Source: Phycisphaeraceae bacterium
GTDB lineage: Bacteria > Planctomycetota > Phycisphaerae > Phycisphaerales > UBA1924
Direction: 5' to 3'
DNA: 64,000 bases
Assembly (NCBI GenBank): GCA_019636555.1
Contig: JAHBXH010000001.1
Location: 1,426,001-1,490,000, forward strand
Shown in pieces: positions 1-7,050 of this stretch; the first letter of the stretch is position 1; every line of letters starts with the position of its first letter. A model generated the notes under the pieces. It was not told the DNA's origin and made no database searches. It saw only the letters and a program-made list of their open reading frames with translations. Position numbers and translations under genes: made by a program.

Positions 1-194
1 CCCTTCGCGCCATTCAGAGCATTCAAATGCGCCGCGTCATTCGAGGCTGATTCGAAATCGGGAAATACCCGAATCGCCTTGATATACCAGTCTGCGTGTG
101 CCGAATTGAGCGGTCCAGAGCGATCCAGCAACAGGCGAATCACGACATACGCCTTGGGGTTCTCCTGTCGAACGATGGGTTGCGTGCTGGTCAT
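1..194 (-). CDS. hypothetical protein, 3' end outside window
   Basis: An open frame begins with ATG at 194 and runs off the left edge without a stop, giving about 64 residues (starting MTSTQPIVRQENPKAYVVIR). Its ATG overlaps the TGA of the GlmU-like gene as ATGA, so the two are probably translated together. The visible part looks like a small soluble alpha/beta protein and has no motif I recognise. The function is unknown and the C-terminus cannot be seen. The coupling is the main reason to believe it is a gene. Confidence 0.6.
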   Translation of the reverse strand, partial: MTSTQPIVRQENPKAYVVIRLLLDRSGPLNSAHADWYIKAIRVFPDFESASNDAAHLNALNGAK

Positions 195-1402
195 CGGGTT
201 GCCTGCTCATGCAAATCCCGGAGCCGCTCAATCATCGCATCACTCGGTTCCAGTTTTCTTCGCTTCATCGCCGCTCTCGCAACTTCCAGAAACTTCTCAA
301 ATCGGAACGGTCGTCTTCCGGTATCGGTCGACCACACAAAGCCGGTGATGCAACCCGCGACCGCAGCGGTCTGCGCGAACATGCTGCCCGAGTGCAGCAC
401 GGCGCCCGTCATGATGCGTGTGCAGATCGCCGTCTTTACATGGTCGCCGATGATCGCGCCGAGAAACTGCTGCCCTGTCTTCTCGTTGCTCATACCTGGC
501 GCTGCGGCACAGATTACCTCGCCGTAGGTGTTCAGCAAATTGCTGTTCGTGGTTCCGGCGCCGAGATTGACCCACTCTCCGATGTAGGAATCGCCGAGAT
601 GCCCGTCGTGTCCCTTGTTGCTGTACCCCTGAAAAATCGTGCCGCCGACCTCGCCCGCCACTTTGCAGTGCGGCCCGATTGCGGTATTTCCCTTGATGAG
701 CGCCTTGTCCAGCACCGTGCAGTGAGGGAGGAAAGCGCAAGGCCCGATCAGCGTCGCGCCGGGTCTGATCGTCACATGCTGACCGACAGCGACCGGCCCG
801 TGCTCGAGATCGATGATCACGCCCGGATAGATCTTCGCGCTCGGATCGACCGTCAGCCCGTGTTCGCCGAAGACCGTGACTCCCGGCGGCACTTCGGGCG
901 GCTCCGCATCGCCGAGCAATTCAAGATCGCTGGCAATGCAGTCATCGCGGAACGTGCGGACGTGCCACGGGCGGCTCAGCAGGGCGATTCCCGGCAGCTT
1001 CGCGGCCGGACTCGCTTCGATCCGCCCCGATTGCATGAATCCTCGAGCGGCTTCGGCGGAAATCATCGCCGCGACCACGTCCCCCGAGCTTTCTTCGATC
1101 ACCGATTGGCCGACTTCGAGATTCGCGATCGGCTCGTAACTGATCGGGCAACGGCCGTTGATCAAAAGAATCGGGCCGGAACCATTCCCCGGCCACGAAT
1201 TCACCGTCGCTGCGGGATGGCGTTCGCGCGTCAGGGCCGCAAGAAACTCCGGCGTTCGAAGCGCAATCACCTCGAGATCGAGCGCGAGTTTCATCCGGTC
1301 GAGCGTTGAGAGCGCGCCGGTGCGCACATCGAAACTCGCGCGCAGGTCCGTCAGCGGCGCAAGCCTGCCACCACCATCATCAAAGAGAATCGCTGGCGTC
1401 AT
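191..1402 (-). CDS. GlmU-like sugar nucleotidyltransferase / acyltransferase
   Basis: The 403-residue product begins ILFDDGGGRLAPLTDLRASF, which matches the N-terminus of the alternative GlmU family known from Bacteroidetes (nucleotidyltransferase-like domain, then a left-handed beta helix). The C-terminal half, from about residue 170, carries hexapeptide-type repeats (VDPSAKIYPGVIIDLEHGPV, IGPHCKVAGEVGGTIFQGYS). In that family the product makes UDP-GlcNAc or a related sugar nucleotide for cell-wall or surface polymers. The N-terminal domain is short compared with classical GlmU, so the uridylyl-transfer activity is less certain than the acyltransferase fold. The start is ATG at 1402 with no obvious ribosome site. 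The stop overlaps the start of the next gene by four bases. Confidence 0.75.
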   Translation of the reverse strand: MTPAILFDDGGGRLAPLTDLRASFDVRTGALSTLDRMKLALDLEVIALRTPEFLAALTRERHPAATVNSWPGNGSGPILLINGRCPISYEPIANLEVGQSVIEESSGDVVAAMISAEAARGFMQSGRIEASPAAKLPGIALLSRPWHVRTFRDDCIASDLELLGDAEPPEVPPGVTVFGEHGLTVDPSAKIYPGVIIDLEHGPVAVGQHVTIRPGATLIGPCAFLPHCTVLDKALIKGNTAIGPHCKVAGEVGGTIFQGYSNKGHDGHLGDSYIGEWVNLGAGTTNSNLLNTYGEVICAAAPGMSNEKTGQQFLGAIIGDHVKTAICTRIMTGAVLHSGSMFAQTAAVAGCITGFVWSTDTGRRPFRFEKFLEVARAAMKRRKLEPSDAMIERLRDLHEQATR

Positions 1403-1466
1403 CGCGGCACAGTGTAGCGACGGCGCGAACCGATCCCCCTTCTACACTCCTGAGGAAGGAGCTCGC

Positions 1467-2132
1467 TTGCCCGCGATCATTTTCGACTTCGATGGCGTGA
1501 TCGTGGATACCGAGCCGCTTCACGAGGCCGCGCTGCTCCGCTGCGCCACCGAGCGCGGCATGTCGTTCACGCACGAACAGTACATGACTCGGTTGATTGG
1601 GCTTGCCGATCGCGATTGCCTGCCCGTGCTCTTCGCGCTCAACAGCAAAACGCCGTCTCCCGCCGAGCATTCCGCGTTCTTCACCCAAAAGAAGCGGTTG
1701 GTGCACGAGATGATCGAGCGGGGCGAGGCGAAAGCGTTTCCCGGGACGCTTGAGCTGATCTACGCTGCTGCGACCGCCGCCATTCCCATGTTCGTTTGCT
1801 CCGGTGCGATCCGGCCCGAAATCGAAATGGTGCTGCGATCACTCGACATCGCCCATTCGTTTCGTGCGATCGTCAGCGCGGATGAGGTGAAACACAGCAA
1901 GCCCAACCCGGAGGGGTATCTGAAGGCCGCATCAGCCGCGGGCGAACATCCGTCCCGATGCGTCGCTCTCGAAGACACGCCGACCGGTTCTCGCGCGGCT
2001 CTTGCCGCCGGGATGCGTGTGATCGCGGTGGGGCATTCGTTGCCGCGGAGCGCATTTCCAAAGGAGATCGCCGACTTCGCGGAATCGACGAGCGAACTCT
2101 CACTCTCCCGCGTCATGGAATCCGTTCAATAA
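1467..2132 (+). CDS. HAD-superfamily hydrolase, beta-phosphoglucomutase-like
   Basis: 221 residues from a TTG start placed by a strong ribosome site (GAGGAAGGAG, 1452-1461). Motif I is FDFDGVIVDTE near the N-terminus, motif II VCSGAIR, motif III the lysine in SKPNPEGY and motif IV EDTPTGSRAA. All HAD catalytic positions are present, and the helical cap lies between motifs I and II as in the subfamily that includes phosphoglycolate phosphatase and beta-phosphoglucomutase. The substrate cannot be told from sequence. The last bases overlap the convergent mreD end by seven nucleotides. The reading frame is open further upstream, but that part runs antisense to the GlmU-like gene and was not used. 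Confidence 0.85.
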   Translation: MPAIIFDFDGVIVDTEPLHEAALLRCATERGMSFTHEQYMTRLIGLADRDCLPVLFALNSKTPSPAEHSAFFTQKKRLVHEMIERGEAKAFPGTLELIYAAATAAIPMFVCSGAIRPEIEMVLRSLDIAHSFRAIVSADEVKHSKPNPEGYLKAASAAGEHPSRCVALEDTPTGSRAALAAGMRVIAVGHSLPRSAFPKEIADFAESTSELSLSRVMESVQ

Positions 2133-2698
2133 ATCGGCCGAGAATACCGGCGCTGCGCGGGTTGGTGCAGGCCAAGCGCCGCGGAAATGGGCCCCGCCGC
2201 CAGACCGACCAGGAGCCCGAGCGCGCCGGTGTAGAGCGCGCCGAACAGCCGTGAAATCAACTGATGCGTCGGCTCCCACACGATTTGCGGGGTGTAACCC
2301 GACCGAAACGTGTAGAGCGCGACAACGACGATCTGCGCCACGGCGAATCCAACCAGACACAGGAACGCGAGCGACAACGGATTGCGCTTGATCATCTGCG
2401 AGCGAAGCAGAAGCACAAACTGTCCCGCGATCAGGTATCCGAGCGCGTACGGACCGACCACGATGACGGTGTCGGCGCCGCCCTTCATCTCGTGGGGCCA
2501 GGTCAGATCGGTGATCAGCCCAAAAATGAGCGATGTCCAAAGAACCTGGCCCGGTGGCGACCCGATCGCCAGAATCATGCACAGCACGAACACGAAGCTC
2601 GGCGCCGCGCCGCCGGTTCCGATCGCGAGAGCGTTTCGAAGCCCGAGTTCGAGGGAGAAGGCGACATATCCGGCGACGAAAACGGCAATCGGATTCAT
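2126..2698 (-). CDS. mreD: rod shape-determining protein MreD
   Basis: A 190-residue integral membrane protein starting MNPIAVFVAGYVAFSLELGL, with about five hydrophobic segments. Sequence similarity alone is weak, as is usual for MreD. Its place as the third gene after mreB and mreC, the ATGA overlap with the mreC stop (2695-2698), and its size and topology support the name. MreD is a membrane partner of MreC in the elongasome that directs lateral wall synthesis. The 3' end overlaps the convergent HAD gene. Confidence 0.8.
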   Translation of the reverse strand: MNPIAVFVAGYVAFSLELGLRNALAIGTGGAAPSFVFVLCMILAIGSPPGQVLWTSLIFGLITDLTWPHEMKGGADTVIVVGPYALGYLIAGQFVLLLRSQMIKRNPLSLAFLCLVGFAVAQIVVVALYTFRSGYTPQIVWEPTHQLISRLFGALYTGALGLLVGLAAGPISAALGLHQPAQRRYSRPIY

Positions 2699-3591
2699 CG
2701 CTTCCCTCCCGTCGTCAAAGGCGCCGACAAATCCGTGATGCGAAGCGTGACTTCGCTCAAACGCTCGATATTGACGGTGGGTACCACGGTGATCACCGTT
2801 CGTAGCGGGCTCGCCGGATCCTGTTCCACGCTCTCGACCTTGCCGAGAATGAACATCTGCGAACTCGCCGGCCACCGATCGTCGGACAGCCGAACGGTTT
2901 GCCCTGCCTCGGGCGCGGGCGCCTGAGCCCCGGATGCGGGCGATTCGACCTGGCCGCGCAGCCGTCCGTCACCCAGCGGTTCGAGCAGGCACAACAAGCC
3001 GACCCCGTTGGGCTCATCCACCATCAGCTTCCCCGCGATCTTTCCGGCCGCCTTGCTTGTGATCGGCTGCACGAGCGAGGTCGCTCCGGTCACATCCGAC
3101 AGCCGGCCGACGATCTGCAAGCCGCCAGCGACGGCGACCGTGTTTTCCGAGGTGATTCCCAGTGATTCGCCCCCGCGAATCCGAAGAAGCCCGCTCGAAA
3201 GATCGGATGAGGTTCCCACGACCGGCACGAGCATCTGGCGAACCGGGAGTTCTGTGTAGATCGCCTGGCCGCGCTGCAATTCTTCGATCTGGCGCTGGAG
3301 CTTTTCGGTCTGCTGCTTCCCTCGCAGGTAGAGCGTCTTGTAGTGCTCGACTTCTTCGAGAAGAGTCTTCTCAAGATCGGTCTGGCCTTCCTGTTTGCGC
3401 TTGGGCAACAACCAGCGTGAACCGATCGAGACGACGGCGCTGCCCGGCGTAAGCACGGCGGTCGTGATGTTTCCAAACGGCTCGACCCACCGGACCCACT
3501 TCAACGGCGACAGACTCATTACGATCAGAAAGACCACCACGCCCGGAAACAACAGGCGACCCGGCCCGGTTTGTTGCGGCAGCCTCGACAT
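2695..3591 (-). CDS. mreC: rod shape-determining protein MreC
   Basis: About 298 residues. It has a single N-terminal membrane segment (FPGVVVFLIVMSL), then a coiled coil around residues 75-110 (LEKTLLEEVEHYKTLYLRGK) and a beta-rich extracytoplasmic domain with SDLSSGLLRIRGGESLGI and GLQIVGRLSDV, which is the MreC architecture. MreC links MreB and MreD to the wall-synthesis machinery. The ATG at 3591 is used here. A TTG four codons upstream (3603) is equally open, and neither has a well-spaced ribosome site. It sits between mreB (77 bp upstream) and mreD (four-base overlap). Confidence 0.88.
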   Translation of the reverse strand: MSRLPQQTGPGRLLFPGVVVFLIVMSLSPLKWVRWVEPFGNITTAVLTPGSAVVSIGSRWLLPKRKQEGQTDLEKTLLEEVEHYKTLYLRGKQQTEKLQRQIEELQRGQAIYTELPVRQMLVPVVGTSSDLSSGLLRIRGGESLGITSENTVAVAGGLQIVGRLSDVTGATSLVQPITSKAAGKIAGKLMVDEPNGVGLLCLLEPLGDGRLRGQVESPASGAQAPAPEAGQTVRLSDDRWPASSQMFILGKVESVEQDPASPLRTVITVVPTVNIERLSEVTLRITDLSAPLTTGGKR

Positions 3592-3668
3592 TCTCCCTGT
3601 CAAGATCTCCGAGTGGTGCTGCGCCGAATTCCGTTTCGGCGTCCGAGTTCATTCCCAACACAGTCGCC

Positions 3669-4718
3669 TCATCGCGCCATGTTGTCTTCGAGCGCGTCCT
3701 TCCATTCGTCCATGTGTTCGAGGAACACGGCCGTGCCACGAGCTACGCACGTCAGGGGATCTTCCGCAAGCCTGGTGTCAAGGCCGGTCGCTTTCTGAAC
3801 GACCTGTGGCAGGCCGCGCAAGAGCGAACCACCTCCCGCCATGGTGATTCCGTTGTCGACGAGGTCCGCCGCGAGTTCCGGCTCGGCCTTCTCGAGGGTT
3901 CGCGTTACCGCTTCGATAATCGCCGTCACCGGCTCCTGCAGCGATTCGCGGATTTCTTCGGTGGTCACGACAGTCTTGCGCGGCAGGCCGCTGATCATGT
4001 CGCGTCCGCGCACCTCCATCGTCGATTCCGGGCCCGTTGGCGAGGCGCTGCCGATCTCGATCTTGATCCGCTCCGCGGTCTGCTCACCGATCATCATGTT
4101 GTAGGTGCGCTTCATGTGGTTGATGATCGCTTCGTCCATGTCGTCGCCGGCGACGCGCACGGATTCGCACGTCGTGAGCCCGCCCAGCGAGAGGATGGCG
4201 ACCTCGGTCGTGCCGCCTCCGATATCCACGATCATCGTGCCGGTCGCTTCCGTGAACGGAAGCCCGGCGCCGATCGCCGCGGCGAGCGGTTCTTCGATGA
4301 GGAAGATGCGCCGCGCCCCCGCGTTCTCCGCCGACTGAAGCACGGCTTGCTTCTCGACTTCGGTGATTCCCGAAGGAATCGAGATGACGACGCGCGGCCC
4401 GAAGATTTTGCTCTTGCCGTTCACCTTTTTGATGAAGTAGCCGAGCATCGCCTCGGTGATTTCAAAGTCGCTGATCACGCCATCCTTCAGCGGGCGCACG
4501 GCCGTGATGCCCCCGGGCGTCTTGCCGAGCATTTCCTTGGCGCGCCAGCCGACAGCGTCGCCGCGCAGGAGCTTATTTGTTCCCTTAATGACGGCGACAA
4601 CGCTCGGCTCGTTCAACACGATTCCCTGACCGCGCACCGCAACGAGTGTGTTGCACGTGCCAAGGTCAATGCCCATGTCCACGCTGAAGAGGCCGAGTAG
4701 TCGATCAAAGATTGGCAC
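3669..4718 (-). CDS. mreB: rod shape-determining protein MreB
   Basis: 349 residues, the normal MreB length. The actin-fold nucleotide motifs are plain: DMGIDLGTCNTLV near residue 14, phosphate 2 VDIGGGTTEVAIL, and the adenosine motif GITMAGGGSLLRGLP near the C-terminus. MreB forms filaments beneath the membrane that orient peptidoglycan synthesis. The GTG at 4718 was chosen because GGAGG lies 10 bp upstream and the product then begins MPIFDRLLGLFSVD, as in relatives. An upstream extension would add 24 residues without family support. It is the first gene of mreBCD. A rod-type operon is of interest in a planctomycete lineage in which many members divide atypically. Confidence 0.95.
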   Translation of the reverse strand: MPIFDRLLGLFSVDMGIDLGTCNTLVAVRGQGIVLNEPSVVAVIKGTNKLLRGDAVGWRAKEMLGKTPGGITAVRPLKDGVISDFEITEAMLGYFIKKVNGKSKIFGPRVVISIPSGITEVEKQAVLQSAENAGARRIFLIEEPLAAAIGAGLPFTEATGTMIVDIGGGTTEVAILSLGGLTTCESVRVAGDDMDEAIINHMKRTYNMMIGEQTAERIKIEIGSASPTGPESTMEVRGRDMISGLPRKTVVTTEEIRESLQEPVTAIIEAVTRTLEKAEPELAADLVDNGITMAGGGSLLRGLPQVVQKATGLDTRLAEDPLTCVARGTAVFLEHMDEWKDALEDNMAR

Positions 4719-4927
4719 CTGAACTTCGCCTCCGGCGTGAAAATGACCGTTGTGGTAGGTGGCAGGAAGAGCACGTAGCAGCCGGTGCATCCTGCCCCGG
4801 CCCCCCCCTGTTCGACCGTGTTCTGGACCTCTCTGGGGGCTCGTAATCTAGCACATATTATCGGCACTCGTCGCGCGTTGTCGCCACCCGATTCGACCCT
4901 TTGCCAAGCCCATGGACCCAAAGCAAT

Positions 4928-4950
4928 GCCCCCCGCACGAGGCGGGGGGC
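4928..4950 (-). terminator. GC-rich hairpin downstream of the coiled-coil gene
   Basis: A perfect 9-bp stem (GCCCCCCGC / GCGGGGGGC) with a five-base loop lies 38 bp after the stop of the minus-strand gene at 4988. On that strand it is followed by ATTGCTTT, a weak T-rich tract. It separates that gene from the mreB promoter region (4719-4927), in which I see no further feature. Confidence 0.6.
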
Positions 4951-4987
4951 AAAGGGTGTTTCCGGCGCTGAGATTCGTCCGGCGGGC

Positions 4988-5986
4988 TCAGTGGCCGTTC
5001 AGGGCGAAGCTTGAGGGGCTGGCGCCGGAGTTTGCGGAGTTGCCGCTGGACGCGGGCGGCGTCTTCACATCCTCGGGCTTGACCTCGATCACCGAGGGCT
5101 TGGCCTTCACGGGAGCAGTGAACCTGACCGCGCCGGCTCGGGCATCGAGGTCGATCCGGGCGCGGTTTTCATATCCGTTTTCCGTGGTCGTCCGGGAGAG
5201 CGCTTCGAGCTGCGCTTCCTGACGGGCGCGGATGTCCGACACGCGGGCGTTCACCTGATCGAGGCTCTCGGCCCGGTAGCGGCTGTGCTTGTCGATCGTC
5301 GCCTGACGCTTCGACATCATGTCGATCATGCGGTCGTTGCGGGCGATGGCATCAACCTGGCGATCGAGCTGCCAGAGCTGGCTCTGGAACTGCGACTGCT
5401 CGGTCTCGAGCTGGTCGAGCAGCGTGGAAAGGCGGCCTTCCTGCTGCGAGAGATAGCCGAGATCGCGGTCGATGTCGGAGACACGCTGGCCGAATGCCGC
5501 GGCATGCTGCTCGACGGTGTTCACTTTTGCATAAGCCTGATCGATGCCCAGCGTCTCACCCGCGAATCGCACGGCGAAAACCGGGGCACTCGAATCATTA
5601 CCGGAAGTGAGCATGCCGTTCGTGGTCGAACGAAGCGACTCGGCCTTGGCGAGCATGCCCTTGAGCGAAGTGAGATCGGCCGAGGCGAGTTCCATCGCCC
5701 GCTGATTCACATCGTGATCGCGATTGAGCTGGCTGATCTGGGTGCGAAGCTCCGCGAGATCGCCCCGGACATCCGCGATGCGGGCGGGGTACTGCGCTTC
5801 GAGCTTGCGAAGCTGGGCACGAAGGGCCACGGGGTCCTTCACATGCTTATCAATCTGGCAGTTGATCGAGTCACGGGTCTGGGTGACGAGCGCGAGAGCG
5901 CGATCCGGACCAGCGATCACGAGGCCGGCCCCGGCAACAAGACCGGCGATCAAACCGTAGCGAACAAGTCCTTTGACGAAGCACAT
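4988..5986 (-). CDS. exported coiled-coil protein of unknown function
   Basis: 332 residues. An N-terminal hydrophobic segment (YGLIAGLVAGAGLVIAG, about residues 9-25) suggests a signal or anchor. Most of the rest is predicted coiled coil: heptad-rich stretches at about 55-115 and 160-260, with many Gln, Leu, Asp and Arg. The C-terminal 50 residues are Pro, Ser, Asn and Ala rich and probably disordered. The ATG at 5986 follows GGGAGG at good spacing. It is divergent from the sigma-factor gene across 231 bp, so the two may share control. I recognise no family. A periplasmic structural or envelope-stress role is only a guess. Confidence 0.7.
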   Translation of the reverse strand: MCFVKGLVRYGLIAGLVAGAGLVIAGPDRALALVTQTRDSINCQIDKHVKDPVALRAQLRKLEAQYPARIADVRGDLAELRTQISQLNRDHDVNQRAMELASADLTSLKGMLAKAESLRSTTNGMLTSGNDSSAPVFAVRFAGETLGIDQAYAKVNTVEQHAAAFGQRVSDIDRDLGYLSQQEGRLSTLLDQLETEQSQFQSQLWQLDRQVDAIARNDRMIDMMSKRQATIDKHSRYRAESLDQVNARVSDIRARQEAQLEALSRTTTENGYENRARIDLDARAGAVRFTAPVKAKPSVIEVKPEDVKTPPASSGNSANSGASPSSFALNGH

Positions 5987-6217
5987 GGCCGAGCCTCCCT
6001 TGAGTGGGGTGTGGGGTTTGGTGCCCCGGCCTGTGTTTTCCCCTGCAGGCCGGACGGGACTAGGTCCCGCAACAACTCATTGGGAAGTGATTCGCGCGGA
6101 TTTCACGCTTTGTTGAGATTTCCAACTTCACGGGAATCCCCAGCGATTTTGCCGAATCGCCTGATAAAATACACCGATACGCCGCGAGCCTGTTCTTGCC
6201 CCGAGAGGCTATTTCCG

Positions 6218-6979
6218 ATGCTGAATTCCCTTACAACCAGCTTCGTGAATCGCCTGCGCGCCAACGACCAGGCCGCGTGGTTCGAGTTGTGGGAGACTTT
6301 CGGCCCCGTTATCCGCGCCCAGCTCATGAAGTGGGGCAAGGGCCGGATCGGCCCGGAAACCGTCAAGGATTTGTCACAGGAAACCCTCGCGGCACTCTCC
6401 GACTCCATCGACCGCTACGACCCTCGCAAGGGTGCTCGGTTCTCGACCTGGCTGCTCGCCATCGCCAAGCACGTCCTGGGAGACGAGATGGACCGGCGCG
6501 GCGCACTCAAACGCGGCAGCGGCAAAAAGACCGGCGAATTCGACGAATCGTGGATGGCCGCGGCGCGATCGGCGCTCGGCGCCGACGAGGTCTACGAGAC
6601 CGCGGTCTTTCGCGCCAAGGTCGAAGCCGCGATCCGAATGGTTCAAAAAGAGAGCGATTTCACCGACTTTGCGATTTATTCCATGCGTGTGCTCGAGTGC
6701 AAGCCGGGCAAGGAAGTCGCCGAGGCACTGGGGATCAGTGAACCCACGGTCAGCCGCCGGTTAGCCAAGGTCCGGGATGTGCTCCGGCGCCGACTGGGTG
6801 AGGTCATCATGACCTATTCGTTCACACAGGAGGAATTGACCGAGGCCCACCGAAACGGGCTGGACCTGAATCCCAAGATAACTCCTGGGCCGGAAGACGA
6901 CGCGCTCTTCGATGATTCCATTGCCGAGATTTATCACCGGCAGATGGAGCTCCGAAGGGCCCAGACCGTCGGGTTCTAA
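6218..6979 (+). CDS. RNA polymerase sigma factor, ECF-like
   Basis: 253 residues. Region 2 spans about 10-85 (AWFELWETFGPVIRAQLMKW, DLSQETLAALSDSIDRYDPR, FSTWLLAIAKHVLGDEMDRR). Region 4 is at about 150-195, with the helix-turn-helix GKEVAEALGISEPTVSRRLA. Region 3 is missing, as in ECF sigmas. A tail of about 50 residues follows region 4, which is longer than minimal ECF proteins and could be regulatory. The ATG at 6218 follows GAGAGG at 9 bp. The adjacent downstream Ser/Thr kinase gene suggests control by phosphorylation, as known for some planctomycete ECF groups, but no anti-sigma gene is visible. The frame is open far upstream; that part is antisense to the coiled-coil gene. Confidence 0.9.
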   Translation: MLNSLTTSFVNRLRANDQAAWFELWETFGPVIRAQLMKWGKGRIGPETVKDLSQETLAALSDSIDRYDPRKGARFSTWLLAIAKHVLGDEMDRRGALKRGSGKKTGEFDESWMAAARSALGADEVYETAVFRAKVEAAIRMVQKESDFTDFAIYSMRVLECKPGKEVAEALGISEPTVSRRLAKVRDVLRRRLGEVIMTYSFTQEELTEAHRNGLDLNPKITPGPEDDALFDDSIAEIYHRQMELRRAQTVGF

Positions 6980-6993
6980 AGCCCCCTCCCCGA

Positions 6994-7014
6994 GGGAGGG
7001 GGTTGGGGGAAGGG
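6994..7014 (+). other. G-quadruplex motif in the leader of the kinase gene
   Basis: The plus strand carries four G runs separated by one, two and two bases (GGG-A-GGGGG-TT-GGGGG-AA-GGG), a canonical intramolecular quadruplex pattern, 36 bp before the kinase ATG. The same stretch can also form CCCCTCCC/GGGAGGGG and GGGAGG/CCTCCC hairpins (6982-7027), so it could instead act as a terminator or attenuator between sigma factor and kinase. The folding is inferred, not shown. Confidence 0.5.
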
Positions 7015-7050
7015 AGGATTTCCCTCCCATCCGGTCTCTCGAGGTGCACG

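Noticed and set aside
6142..6170. Sigma-70 promoter before the sigma factor (TAAAAT at 6165)
   Set aside because: No acceptable -35 element lies at 16-18 bp, so the evidence is too weak to list.
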